A DNA stretch of 28,058 bases from Melioribacteraceae bacterium (GCA_026983755.1 JALSTL010000212.1:1-28058); one strand, 5' to 3'; counted from the stretch's first letter, positions 7,101-16,136 are shown. Notes: generated by a model from the sequence alone, not told the origin. Numbers and translations: made by a program.

Positions 7101-7140
7101 AGTGGGTAAAAGTGTTGACAAATTGGTAAAAGTGTTGAAT
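7101..7140 (+). promoter_or_regulatory. Putative MraZ operator: four 10-bp-phased repeats
   Basis: Four consecutive 10-bp units read AGTGGGTAAA, AGTGTTGACA, AATTGGTAAA and AGTGTTGAAT. Units 1 and 2 together are repeated by units 3 and 4, with the exact 14-mer GGTAAAAGTGTTGA occurring at 7105-7118 and 7125-7138. Known MraZ operators are tandem TGGG-type boxes with 5-nt spacers, a 10-bp period, in front of mraZ. The match in position and period supports autoregulation by MraZ. The last unit ends 22 nt before the mraZ start. Confidence 0.72.
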
Positions 7141-7162
7141 AATCCCAAAAACGACCAAAAAT

Positions 7163-7597
7163 ATGTTTAAAAGCAGTTTTAAATATTCGATTGACGCAAA
7201 AGGTAGAGTAAGTATTCCGGCTAAAATCCGCAAATTTGTAAACCCGGAAGCAAATGATACCTTTATAATGACGCGCGGTACAGTGAAATGTATTGATGTA
7301 ACTCCATTGGATTTATGGAAAGAAGTAGAAGAGAAATTAAATAAACTTAACCCTTATGACCCTAAAAATTCATTTTTCTTACGAATGTTTCTATCGGAAG
7401 CATATGAAGATAAATTAGATAGCCAGGGTAGATTGTTAATTCCCAGAAATCTAATTGAGCATGCTGAAATTGATAGAGAAGCTTTTATAATTGGGATAAA
7501 TAAAAAAATAGAAATTTGGAATCCTCAAAATTATGAAGCGTATATTAAAAATATTGAATTTTCTTACGAAGAAATAGCCCAAAATGCAATGAGATAG
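7163..7597 (+). CDS. mraZ: Transcriptional regulator MraZ
   Basis: First gene of the dcw operon; DNA-binding regulator of 144 residues with two AbrB-like SpoVT-type half-domains. Each carries the family signature: DAKGRVSIP near residues 11-19 and DSQGRLLIP near residues 87-95. MraZ oligomers bind tandem repeats upstream of their own gene and adjust dcw expression, and a matching repeat array lies just upstream. The start MFKSSFKYSIDAKGR fits the family N-terminus exactly. No clear Shine-Dalgarno sequence precedes it (AACGACCAAAAAT only). The rsmH gene follows after 7 nt. The assignment is secure. Confidence 0.96.
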   Translation: MFKSSFKYSIDAKGRVSIPAKIRKFVNPEANDTFIMTRGTVKCIDVTPLDLWKEVEEKLNKLNPYDPKNSFFLRMFLSEAYEDKLDSQGRLLIPRNLIEHAEIDREAFIIGINKKIEIWNPQNYEAYIKNIEFSYEEIAQNAMR

Positions 7598-7604
7598 TGA
7601 TATT

Positions 7605-8522
7605 ATGTATCATGTGCCTGTAATGCTTGATGAAGTTTTAGATTTTCTTATCGTAAATTCGGAAGGCAACTACTTTGACGGAACTTTAGGCTTTGGCGGA
7701 CATTCTTCAAAAATATTACAAAGATTAGGAAATAACGCAAAACTAATTGCTACGGATAAGGATAAGGATGCTTTCAATTATTGTAAAGAACAGTTTAAAT
7801 CGGAAAAAAGAATATCTATTTATAATACAAGTTTTACAAAAATCAGAACAATTTATTTACTGGAAAATGTTATTGGATTTGACGGCATTTTGGCCGATTT
7901 AGGTGTTTCATCATATCAATTTGATAATAAAGATTCCGGTTTTACATATAGGGAAGAAGCCGATTTGGATTTAAGAATGGATAAAACAGTTGGAGAACCG
8001 GCATATAATTTTTTGAATACGGCAAAAGAAGAAGAAATTGCCAATGTTCTTTTTCAATTTGGTGAAGAAAGAAAATCCCGACGCATTGCAAAAAAAATTG
8101 TGCTGGAGAGAGCTACAGCTTCCATTAAAACTACAACTCAACTTAAGAAAATAGTGGAAGCTGTTATTTATAAACAACATCTCAATAAAACTCTTTCAAG
8201 AGTATTTCAAGCATTAAGAATTTACGTTAACAAAGAATTAGACGAATTAAAAGAATTCTTAAATCTTTCGGTTCAATTATTGAATAAAGGCGGCAGAATA
8301 GTGATACTAACATATCATTCATTGGAAGATAGAATAGTTAAAGAATTTTTTAAGTATGAAGCTTTGTCTTGTGTTTGTCCACCGGAAATTCCGGTTTGTG
8401 TTTGCAATAAAGAAAGTACATTAAAAATCTTAACAAGAAAGCCTGTGTTACCAAGCAAAGAAGAAATAAAATCTAACCCAAGAGCCAGGAGTGCAAAATT
8501 AAGAGCGGCAGAAAAAATATAA
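7605..8522 (+). CDS. rsmH: 16S rRNA (cytosine-1402-N4)-methyltransferase RsmH
   Basis: S-adenosylmethionine-dependent enzyme that N4-methylates C1402 of 16S rRNA in the ribosomal decoding centre; also called MraW. The 305-residue length is usual. The N-terminus YHVPVMLDEVLDFL is the family hallmark. FDGTLGFGGHS forms the SAM-binding loop, and GILADLGVSSYQFD, RMDKT and ILTYHSLEDRIVKEFF are further conserved blocks. The C-terminus NPRARSAKLRAAEKI is typical. It is second in the operon after mraZ. Its TAA stop overlaps the likely upstream initiation region of ftsL. Confidence 0.97.
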   Translation: MYHVPVMLDEVLDFLIVNSEGNYFDGTLGFGGHSSKILQRLGNNAKLIATDKDKDAFNYCKEQFKSEKRISIYNTSFTKIRTIYLLENVIGFDGILADLGVSSYQFDNKDSGFTYREEADLDLRMDKTVGEPAYNFLNTAKEEEIANVLFQFGEERKSRRIAKKIVLERATASIKTTTQLKKIVEAVIYKQHLNKTLSRVFQALRIYVNKELDELKEFLNLSVQLLNKGGRIVILTYHSLEDRIVKEFFKYEALSCVCPPEIPVCVCNKESTLKILTRKPVLPSKEEIKSNPRARSAKLRAAEKI

Positions 8523-8551
8523 AAAAACATAACAGCTTTTTTCTAAGAAAC

Positions 8552-8848
8552 TTGCTGATAATTTTACTTACGGCAATGCCTCTGCTATTCAGCTATGTAT
8601 ATATTATTAAGCAAGTAAAAAAATTAAATTCAATTAAAAACAGTAAAACGGAAATTCTTAAAGAATTGAAAAACAAATTGGAAGAGAAAAAAGTTATTTA
8701 CCAAAAATTAACTTCCGAAGATGAAATAATTAAAAAAGCAAAAAGTAAATTTAACCTTGTTCGAAGCAATAAAATAGAAAACATAAATATTAACAGCAAT
8801 CAAATTAAAAATTTGGAAAAATTAGTTAGAAAAAAATATGATCAATAA
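8552..8848 (+). CDS. ftsL: FtsL-like septal membrane protein
   Basis: Small bitopic protein at the position always held by ftsL. It has one hydrophobic helix (LLIILLTAMPLLFSYVYII) followed by a Lys/Glu-rich coiled-coil region (about residues 25-70, e.g. LKNKLEEKKVIYQKL). FtsL joins FtsB/DivIC and FtsQ to activate FtsW-FtsI at the septum. The given TTG start leaves no charged residues before the membrane helix. The frame stays open upstream to 8477 and would add KKHNSFFLRN, a proper positive-inside anchor, if initiated at the ATA at 8519-8521 overlapping the rsmH stop. No in-frame ATG or GTG exists there. The true start is therefore uncertain. The gene overlaps ftsI by 11 nt. Assignment is by context and topology, since FtsL sequences are poorly conserved. 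Confidence 0.8.
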   Translation: MLIILLTAMPLLFSYVYIIKQVKKLNSIKNSKTEILKELKNKLEEKKVIYQKLTSEDEIIKKAKSKFNLVRSNKIENININSNQIKNLEKLVRKKYDQ

Positions 8849-10844
8849 CAGAGCACTTATTGTAACGATTGGAATTTTTGCCATTTTTATAATATTGGTT
8901 TTTCAACTCTTTGCTATACAAGTAGGTAATCATAATAAATACAAAGCTAAAGCGGAAAGACAACAAAATAAAATTTACACGGTAAAAGCCGAAAGAGGTA
9001 CTATTTATGATAGGAATATGGAAATATTAGCTTATACAAAAGATGATATTTCCCTTTATGCAGATGCCAGAATGTTGAATAAAAATATTAAAAACAGAAC
9101 TAAATTGGCAAAAGTTTTAGCAAAAGTGTTCAATTGTAAACCCCAAAAATTTATAAACAAAATAAAAAGAAGCAGAAAAAATGTTTGTCTGGAAAAGAAA
9201 ATTTCCAAAGAAAAAGCTTTACAATTGGAAAAGTTAAATATAGACGGTTTTTATAAAGTAGAAGATTTTACCAGAGTTTATCCCTACCAAAATATTACAT
9301 CGCATATTTTAGGTTTTGTTGACAATACCTCTAACGGACGATCGGGTATTGAAAAAATGTATAATGATTTGCTGAAAGGTAAAGACGGAAAACTTGATGT
9401 TGAAAAAGATGTAATCGGCAGATGGCTTACAATCAATTATGATAATTCAATCCCTTCGGTACAAGGCGATTCTTTTATTTTAACAATAAATAAAGTTTAC
9501 CAAAAAATTCTTGTTAACGAACTTAAAGCCGGGGTAAAAAAATACAAAGGCAAGTCGGGTATAGGAATAATAGCAAACCCTAATACCGGAGAAATTTTAG
9601 CTTTGGCTAACGTTCCCGATTTTGATCCGAATAAATATTATAAAGTATCGAACTTTGTACGAAGAAACAGAGCACTTACAGATACTTATGAACCCGGTTC
9701 AACTATGAAATCGATTGTTATGTCAATTCTGCTCGAAAAAGGATTGGTAAAGGAAAACGAATTGGTTAATACGGAAAACGGAAAATATAAAATTAAAGGT
9801 GCTATCATCAGAGATACACATAAACATCAAATGCTTACGGTAAAAGGTGTTTTGGAACAATCAAGCAATGTAGGGATGGTAAAACTTAGTAATAAAATAG
9901 ATATAAGAAATTTTTATAAAGGTCTTAGGGATTTCGGTTTCGGTAATCGTACGTTTATAGATTTACCCGGCGAAACAAAAGGTAGATTAAAAAGACCTAA
10001 TCAATTTTCGGGTATAAGCAAAGCTTTTATGTCTTACGGTTACGAAATATCCGTTACACCGTTACAAATGATTGTCGCTTATTCTGCTTTAATAAACGGA
10101 GGTTATCTTTTGGAACCTGCCATAGTAAAACAAATTGTTGATGCAGACGGAAATGTTAAAAGCAAATTCGAAATAAAAAAAATCAGAAGAGTTATAAGTA
10201 AAACTACTTCCGATGTTATGAAAAGAATGTTGCTAGGCGTTGTGGAAAAAGGTACGGGAGTTAAAGCACAATTAGATAATGTTTATGTGGGTGGTAAAAC
10301 GGGAACATCTCAAAAACTTATCAATGGAAGATATTCCTCCAGATATTATAACTCGTCATTTATCGGATTTTTCCCTTATAACAATCCGCAAATTATTTGT
10401 TTAATACTTGTCGATTCGCCCGAAATAGGCAGATACGGCGGACAAGTAGCCGCTCCTATTTTTAAAAATATTGCACAAAAAATATTGGATGTGGATTTAA
10501 ACATAAGAAGAAATAAAAATACAATTCAACGCCAAAAACTTATTGAAAATTTTATAACTGACATACAAAAAACCAACGATGACACCGAAGACATAAATTT
10601 GATGAATTATTCTAACAATAATAAAAATATCAAAAAGAAAAAATTTTTGAAAAATATAATGCCAAACTTAAAACATAAAACTTTAAGAGAAGCAATATCA
10701 ATTTTAACCGAATTAAATATAAAATATAAAATTAAAGGTAACGGTAGAATTGTTAGCCAAAGTATAAAACAAGGAACACCATTGCAAAAAGGAATTGTTT
10801 GCATAGTTACATGTTCTACAAATAACAAGGTGAAGTTAAACTAA
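8838..10844 (+). CDS. ftsI: Septal peptidoglycan transpeptidase FtsI (PBP3) with C-terminal PASTA domain
   Basis: Class B penicillin-binding protein of 668 residues that crosslinks septal peptidoglycan in the periplasm. It has one N-terminal membrane anchor (about residues 6-27), then the dimerisation/pedestal domain (AERGTIYDRNMEILAY). The transpeptidase domain shows all three active-site motifs: STMK at 288-291 (nucleophile S288), SSN at 342-344 and KTG at 487-489. A Lys/Asn-rich linker (about 555-605) leads to one PASTA domain at the C-terminus (MPNLKHKTLREAISILTEL onward). PASTA domains are familiar in Gram-positive PBP2x/SpoVD and also occur in Bacteroidota FtsI. The gene overlaps ftsL by 11 nt and abuts murE. 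Confidence 0.96.
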   Translation: MINNRALIVTIGIFAIFIILVFQLFAIQVGNHNKYKAKAERQQNKIYTVKAERGTIYDRNMEILAYTKDDISLYADARMLNKNIKNRTKLAKVLAKVFNCKPQKFINKIKRSRKNVCLEKKISKEKALQLEKLNIDGFYKVEDFTRVYPYQNITSHILGFVDNTSNGRSGIEKMYNDLLKGKDGKLDVEKDVIGRWLTINYDNSIPSVQGDSFILTINKVYQKILVNELKAGVKKYKGKSGIGIIANPNTGEILALANVPDFDPNKYYKVSNFVRRNRALTDTYEPGSTMKSIVMSILLEKGLVKENELVNTENGKYKIKGAIIRDTHKHQMLTVKGVLEQSSNVGMVKLSNKIDIRNFYKGLRDFGFGNRTFIDLPGETKGRLKRPNQFSGISKAFMSYGYEISVTPLQMIVAYSALINGGYLLEPAIVKQIVDADGNVKSKFEIKKIRRVISKTTSDVMKRMLLGVVEKGTGVKAQLDNVYVGGKTGTSQKLINGRYSSRYYNSSFIGFFPYNNPQIICLILVDSPEIGRYGGQVAAPIFKNIAQKILDVDLNIRRNKNTIQRQKLIENFITDIQKTNDDTEDINLMNYSNNNKNIKKKKFLKNIMPNLKHKTLREAISILTELNIKYKIKGNGRIVSQSIKQGTPLQKGIVCIVTCSTNNKVKLN

Positions 10845-12308
10845 ATGCTTTTAAACGAATTGTTAAATGAATTAAACACAATACAAGTTGTTGATAACTC
10901 AACGGATTTTGAAATAACCGATATAACAATCGATTCTCGTAAGGTTAAAGATAACAGCATTTTTATAGCTATAAAAGGTTATAAAACAGACGGACATTTA
11001 TACATTCAACAAGCAATTTCCAACGGAGCAAAAGCAGTAATATTAGAAAACAATAAAATAATTCCCGAAGAACTTTTTTTACAAAATAACGTTGTAAAAA
11101 TATTGGTAAAAAATTCCAGAATAGCTTTGGCTAAATTATCAGGTATATTTTTTAATTATCCCTCAAAAAAAATTAACCTTATCGGTATAACCGGCACAAA
11201 AGGAAAAACCACTACAACATATTTTCTTAAAAGTATTTTTGAAAATGCAAATATTAAAACCGGCTTAATCGGTACAAATAAAAACATGATTGGGCAAAAA
11301 GAAATTAAAACCCAAATGACAACTCCTGAAGCGCATATTATAAATTCGTTAATTAATGAAATGGTAAACGAAAATTGCCGGCAATGTGTAATGGAAGTTT
11401 CGTCTCATTCTTTGGAACTGCACAGAGTAGATTTTTTGGATTTTAATATAGGTGTTTTTACAAATATTACATCAGACCATTTGGATTTTCATAACAAATT
11501 CGAAAACTATCTATCGGCAAAAAAAATCTTTTTTGATTCTTTATCTGCCGATGCGAAAGTTATATATAATAAAGATGATAAAAATTATGCTTCACTGTTG
11601 CTTAATACTAAAGCTGAAAAAATTTCTTATGCTTTGCATACTGAAGCGGATATAACAATTAAAGATGTTAATTACGGTTTGGAAGGAACGAAATTTAAAA
11701 TAAAATATCTCGATAGCGAATACGAACTTCAAACAAGACTGATCGGAGAATTTAATGCATATAATGCAACGGCGGCTTTTGCCGCATCAATCTTTTCCGG
11801 CGTTAATATTAGCAAAGCGATAGAAGGAATTTCCGTTACTCCGCAAGTACCCGGAAGATTTGAAGTAATAGGAAACGATACAAAAAAAATAATTATAGAT
11901 TATTCGCATACTGCAGATAGCCTTAAACAAGCACTTAAAGCAATAAGACATATTGTTAAATATGAACGTCCCGTCTATACTGTTTTCGGGTGCGGAGGTG
12001 ATAGAGATAAAACAAAACGCCCCGTAATGGGAAGTATTGCCGAAGAACTTAGCGATTCCGTTTATGTTACTTCGGATAATCCGAGAACTGAAAATCCTTT
12101 TTCAATTATAAAGGATATTGAAAAAGGTATGAAAAAAGAAAATCATAAAATTATTGAAGATAGAGAAGAAGCTATTAAACGGGCAATTGAAACTTCGGAA
12201 GATAATGCCGTTATTTTAATAGCCGGTAAAGGGCATGAAACTTATCAAGAAATAAACGGTATCCGAAATCATTTTTCGGATAAAGAAGTAGCAGAAAAAT
12301 ATTTATAA
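10845..12308 (+). CDS. murE: UDP-MurNAc-L-Ala-D-Glu: meso-diaminopimelate ligase MurE
   Basis: Cytoplasmic ATP-dependent Mur ligase that adds the third residue of the peptidoglycan stem peptide. The N-terminal UDP-binding domain is followed by the P-loop GTKGKTT (residues 117-123). The central domain has the SDHLDFH block and probable carbamylated lysine K226, and the C-terminal domain carries DNPR (411-414). DNPR marks ligases specific for meso-diaminopimelate rather than lysine, which indicates a Gram-negative-type DAP peptidoglycan. The length of 487 is usual. The ATG directly follows the ftsI TAA with no gap, so translational coupling is likely. murF begins one nucleotide after its stop. 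Confidence 0.97.
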   Translation: MLLNELLNELNTIQVVDNSTDFEITDITIDSRKVKDNSIFIAIKGYKTDGHLYIQQAISNGAKAVILENNKIIPEELFLQNNVVKILVKNSRIALAKLSGIFFNYPSKKINLIGITGTKGKTTTTYFLKSIFENANIKTGLIGTNKNMIGQKEIKTQMTTPEAHIINSLINEMVNENCRQCVMEVSSHSLELHRVDFLDFNIGVFTNITSDHLDFHNKFENYLSAKKIFFDSLSADAKVIYNKDDKNYASLLLNTKAEKISYALHTEADITIKDVNYGLEGTKFKIKYLDSEYELQTRLIGEFNAYNATAAFAASIFSGVNISKAIEGISVTPQVPGRFEVIGNDTKKIIIDYSHTADSLKQALKAIRHIVKYERPVYTVFGCGGDRDKTKRPVMGSIAEELSDSVYVTSDNPRTENPFSIIKDIEKGMKKENHKIIEDREEAIKRAIETSEDNAVILIAGKGHETYQEINGIRNHFSDKEVAEKYL

Positions 12309-12309
12309 A

Positions 12310-13680
12310 ATGAAAATTACATTGGAAGACATATTTAATTTATCAACCGCGGTTATTTATAATCCGGATTTATATAAATCCGTTGCTTCTGTTTCAATTG
12401 ATACAAGAACAATTAAAAAAAATTCATTATTTGTGGCAATCAAAGGGAAAAATTTTGACGGACATAAATACATAAAAGAAGCGGTAAAAAAAGGAGCTGC
12501 AGCCGTTGTTGTTAGTAACAGAAAATTGAATATGATTCCGAATATAAATGTAACAATTATAACCGTAGCCAATACTAAAAAAGCTTACGGAGAATTGGCA
12601 AGCATTTGGCGAAAAAAAATAAATGCAAAAGTTATTTCAATTACCGGCAGTAACGGTAAAACCACAACAAAGGAAATTATTACTCAATTATTAAAAACCA
12701 AATACAAAGTGCATTCAACATTGTCCAATAATAATAATGAAATTGGTGTACCGCTTACAATTTTAACAGCGCCAAAAAATACTAACGTAATTGTTTTGGA
12801 ACACGGTTCAAATCATTTTGGTGAAATTGAATATACGGCAAAAATTGCACAACCCGATTTCGCTGTTATAACTAACATCGGTAATTCTCATTTGGAATTT
12901 TTAAAAAATAAAAAAGGTGTTTTAAAAGAAAAAATCGCATTGTTCAACAATATTAACAACAATGGTAAAATTTTTATCAATAACGATGATGAATTGTTAA
13001 GAGGAATAAAAAGAAATTATAAAAACAAAATTACCTACGGCTTTAAAAGTAAAGTTGATATAAAAGGAAAAATTAAAAACAACAAAAAAGGTAAAACAAA
13101 AATTGAAGTTAAATATGGTAAAGGTTGCTTCATAACGCCATTACCATTGCCGGGTGAAGCAAATGCATATAATTATTTAACTGCAGTTGCAATGTGTTTA
13201 ACGGTGGGATTAACACAAAAACAAATTATTACCGGAACCAAAAAAATTAAACAAGTACCCAAAAGATTACAACAAAATGAATTTGATGATTTTACAATTA
13301 TAGACGATACATATAATTCAAACCCGGAATCTGTTAAAAATGCTATCAAGCTGATTAATGCAACGGATAGAAGAAAAAGGAAAATCGTAATACTCGGCGA
13401 TATGTTCGAATTAGGAAAAAATGCGGAAAAACAACATAAAGAAATTGCAAAAAACATTAATGGTACGAACATAAATGTAGTATTAACAATCGGTAGAAAT
13501 TCCAAATTTATAAATAATAAACTAAACAAAAATATTTTTGCAAAACATTTTGCAACAAGAAAAGCATTAAAAAATTATCTCGAAAAAATTGAACTGACAG
13601 ACAGTTTGATTTTAGTAAAAGGTTCACGCGGAATGGAAATGGAAGAATTTGTGGAAGCTTTAAAAAAGAGAGTTGCGTAA
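12310..13680 (+). CDS. murF: UDP-MurNAc-tripeptide: D-Ala-D-Ala ligase MurF
   Basis: Cytoplasmic Mur ligase that completes the UDP-MurNAc-pentapeptide by adding D-Ala-D-Ala. The 456 residues contain the N-terminal MurF-type domain (SIDTRTIKKNSLFVAIKG). The ATP-binding loop is GSNGKTT (113-119), and EHGSNHFGEI and ITNIGNSHLE are the conserved central blocks. DDTYNSNPESVKNAI followed by ILGDMFELG is characteristic of MurF. The start is one nucleotide after the murE stop, with no separate ribosome-binding site beyond the end of murE, consistent with coupled translation. No ddl gene for D-Ala-D-Ala synthesis is present in this cluster, so it must lie elsewhere. Confidence 0.97.
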   Translation: MKITLEDIFNLSTAVIYNPDLYKSVASVSIDTRTIKKNSLFVAIKGKNFDGHKYIKEAVKKGAAAVVVSNRKLNMIPNINVTIITVANTKKAYGELASIWRKKINAKVISITGSNGKTTTKEIITQLLKTKYKVHSTLSNNNNEIGVPLTILTAPKNTNVIVLEHGSNHFGEIEYTAKIAQPDFAVITNIGNSHLEFLKNKKGVLKEKIALFNNINNNGKIFINNDDELLRGIKRNYKNKITYGFKSKVDIKGKIKNNKKGKTKIEVKYGKGCFITPLPLPGEANAYNYLTAVAMCLTVGLTQKQIITGTKKIKQVPKRLQQNEFDDFTIIDDTYNSNPESVKNAIKLINATDRRKRKIVILGDMFELGKNAEKQHKEIAKNINGTNINVVLTIGRNSKFINNKLNKNIFAKHFATRKALKNYLEKIELTDSLILVKGSRGMEMEEFVEALKKRVA

Positions 13681-14790
13681 ATGTTATATCATTTATTCAA
13701 CTATCTGAATCAATTGTATGAAATACCCGGTCTGGGTTTGTTTAAGTATTTGTCTTTTCGTTCCGCATTAGCGGCAATAACGGCAATGTTTATAGCATTT
13801 TATATGGGACCGAAAATAATTACATATTTACAAAAAAAACAAATTGGTGAAACCATAAGAGAATTAGGCCCTGAAACACATCAGATAAAAGCAGGTACGC
13901 CAACAATGGGCGGAATAATAATTCTTTTGGCAATTGTTCTTCCCGTTCTTCTATGGGCTAATATTAAAAGTACTTATATAGATTTGGTTTTAATCGGTAC
14001 GCTTTGGTTGGGTTTGGTCGGTTTTATTGATGATTATCTTAAAGTAATAAAGAAAAAATCAAAAGGGTTAATAGCAAGGTATAAACTATTGGGGCAAGTA
14101 TTATTGGGTTTGTTGATAGGTTCCGCAGTATATTTTATGCCGGAATTTGCCCACTATAACACACAAACCACCCTACCATTTGTTAAAAATATGAATTTTG
14201 ATTTTTCGTTTTTATATATACCCGCAGTTATTTTTATAATTACCGCAACGTCAAATGCGGTTAATTTAACAGACGGTTTAGATGGATTGGCAATAGGTTC
14301 AATGCTGATAGTGATGTTAGCCGTTGCAATCTTGAGTTACGTAACGGGCAATAAGATTTATGCGGATTATCTTAATGTAATATATTTACCCGGTTCCGGA
14401 GAACTTACAATATTTATTGCGGCATTTATTGGGGCGGGTTTAGGTTTTTTATGGTTCAATTTTTATCCAGCCCAAGTTTTTATGGGCGATACCGGTTCGT
14501 TAGCCTTGGGCGGAGCTTTCGGTATAATAATGATTTTAATTAAAAAAGAATTATTGCTACCGATTTTAGGCGGGGTTTTTTTCGTAGAAACCCTTTCGGT
14601 AATAATTCAAAGAATGTATTTCAAATATACAAAAAAGAAATACGGAAAAGGGAAAAGAGTTTTCAAAATGGCACCGTTGCATCATCATTTTGAATTACTT
14701 GGTTTACCCGAACCGAAAATAGTGATAAGATTTTATATAGTTTCCATACTATTTGCAATTTTAAGTTTGGCATCTTTCAAGGTACGTTAA
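13681..14790 (+). CDS. mraY: Phospho-MurNAc-pentapeptide translocase MraY
   Basis: Polytopic inner-membrane enzyme that moves phospho-MurNAc-pentapeptide from UDP to undecaprenyl phosphate, making lipid I. About ten hydrophobic segments are visible over 369 residues. Active-site blocks are present: the DDYLK pair D117/D118, NAVNLTDGLDGLA with N195, D198 and D201, FMGDTGSLALGG with D270, and the HHHFE loop at 334-338. An ETHQIKAGTPTMGG segment lies in the first cytoplasmic loop. The start abuts the murF stop and the last base is shared with the murD ATG (TAATG). The assignment is secure. Confidence 0.98.
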   Translation: MLYHLFNYLNQLYEIPGLGLFKYLSFRSALAAITAMFIAFYMGPKIITYLQKKQIGETIRELGPETHQIKAGTPTMGGIIILLAIVLPVLLWANIKSTYIDLVLIGTLWLGLVGFIDDYLKVIKKKSKGLIARYKLLGQVLLGLLIGSAVYFMPEFAHYNTQTTLPFVKNMNFDFSFLYIPAVIFIITATSNAVNLTDGLDGLAIGSMLIVMLAVAILSYVTGNKIYADYLNVIYLPGSGELTIFIAAFIGAGLGFLWFNFYPAQVFMGDTGSLALGGAFGIIMILIKKELLLPILGGVFFVETLSVIIQRMYFKYTKKKYGKGKRVFKMAPLHHHFELLGLPEPKIVIRFYIVSILFAILSLASFKVR

Positions 14791-16136
14791 TGAATATCGA
14801 AAAGAAAAAAATAACTATTCTAGGAGCAGAAAGAAGTGGCATTGCAGCTGCTAAATTGGCAAAAGCAAACGGAGCACTTCCTTTTGTTTCGGATTTATCC
14901 GATAACAACTCTGTTATACAAAACTGTAACGAACTTGCCAAATTAAATATTGATTATGAATTCGGCGGTCATACGGATAAAGTTTTCGATTGCAATTTTA
15001 TTGTTACATCGCCCGGAATACCATCCGATGCCAAAGTTATTAAAACCGCAGAGGATAAAGGAATTAAAATTATTAGTGAAATTGAATTTGCAGCTTGGTT
15101 TTGCCAAGGAACAATTATTGCCGTTACCGGAACCAACGGGAAAACAACAACAACATCTTTAATTAGTTATATAATTAACAACGGAAACAAAAAATGTTAT
15201 ACTGCCGGAAACATTGGCCTTCCGTTTTCCGATATAGCTATGTCCGTTAAACCGGAAGATTTTGTTGCACTGGAAGTTTCCAGTTTTCAACTGGATTTTA
15301 TAGAGCGGTTCAAACCGAAGATTTCCGTTATATTAAATATTACGCCGGATCATTTGGATAGATATAAAAACAGATTTGATTTATATATAAAATCCAAAAT
15401 GCGCATAACGAAAAACCAAGATGAGAATGATTTTTTTATTTACAACGGAGACGACCACAACTTACCTGTAGGTCTTGTTTCGGAAACAATAAATTTTTAT
15501 CCCTTTTCAATTGATAAAGGATTAAGAAACGGAAGTTTTATAGATGAAGGTTGGATACTTTTTAACAGAAATTACGAAACAACGGAAATTTGTTCCGTTA
15601 ATAATTTATCTCTTAAAGGCGAGCATAATCTCCAAAATTCGTTAGCTGCGGTAAACGTTGCAATGAATGTTGGAATAACACCCGACTCAATAAAAGATTC
15701 TCTTGCAAGCTTTAAAGGTGTGGAGCACAGATTGGAATTTGTAAGAGAAATAAACGGTATAAAATTTATAAATGATTCTAAAGCTACTAATGTAGATTCC
15801 GTTTGGTTTGCAATTAGAAGTTTCGATAAACCGATATACTTGATACTCGGCGGTTTGGATAAAGGGAACGATTATAGTAAAATAAAAAACGAAGTAAAAA
15901 AAAGAGTAAAAAAAATATATGCAATTGGTAATTCGGCTAATAAGATTTACAATTATTTCAAAAATATAACTGATGTTGAAATAGTTAACAGACTTGAAGA
16001 TACAATTAAAAAGGGACTTGCCGAAGCATCTTACGGAGAATATGTTTTACTTTCTCCGGCATGTGCCAGTTTCGATATGTTTAAAAATTACGAAGACAGA
16101 GGTAAACAATTTAAAACCATAGTAAAAAAATTATGA
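14790..16136 (+). CDS. murD: UDP-MurNAc-L-Ala: D-glutamate ligase MurD
   Basis: Cytoplasmic Mur ligase that adds D-glutamate to UDP-MurNAc-L-alanine. The N-terminal Rossmann-like domain (ITILGAERSGIAAAKLA, then VTSPGIP) binds the UDP-sugar. The ATP loop GTNGKTT is at residues 114-120. EVSSFQLD, NITPDHLDRY, FINDSKATNVDSV and ILGGLDKG are conserved MurD blocks, and the C-terminal LLSPACASFDMFKNYEDRG is diagnostic. The 448-residue length is usual. It overlaps mraY by one base and ftsW by four (ATGA). MurD acts before MurE, so the gene order does not follow the pathway order, as in most dcw clusters. Confidence 0.98.
   Translation: MNIEKKKITILGAERSGIAAAKLAKANGALPFVSDLSDNNSVIQNCNELAKLNIDYEFGGHTDKVFDCNFIVTSPGIPSDAKVIKTAEDKGIKIISEIEFAAWFCQGTIIAVTGTNGKTTTTSLISYIINNGNKKCYTAGNIGLPFSDIAMSVKPEDFVALEVSSFQLDFIERFKPKISVILNITPDHLDRYKNRFDLYIKSKMRITKNQDENDFFIYNGDDHNLPVGLVSETINFYPFSIDKGLRNGSFIDEGWILFNRNYETTEICSVNNLSLKGEHNLQNSLAAVNVAMNVGITPDSIKDSLASFKGVEHRLEFVREINGIKFINDSKATNVDSVWFAIRSFDKPIYLILGGLDKGNDYSKIKNEVKKRVKKIYAIGNSANKIYNYFKNITDVEIVNRLEDTIKKGLAEASYGEYVLLSPACASFDMFKNYEDRGKQFKTIVKKL

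Noticed and set aside
6630..7162. Possible replication origin in the AT-rich gene-free stretch
   Set aside because: The only DnaA-box-like strings are two-mismatch matches (TGTGGTTAT, TTATCCATT) with no cluster, and no dnaA or dnaN is nearby.
8315..8530. 71-codon antisense frame at the end of rsmH
   Set aside because: It lies opposite conserved RsmH C-terminal motifs and has no independent support.
13173..13529. 118-codon open frame antisense to murF
   Set aside because: It lies wholly inside murF, is very hydrophobic with no start signal, and is explained as a complement of Lys/Asn/Ile-rich codons.
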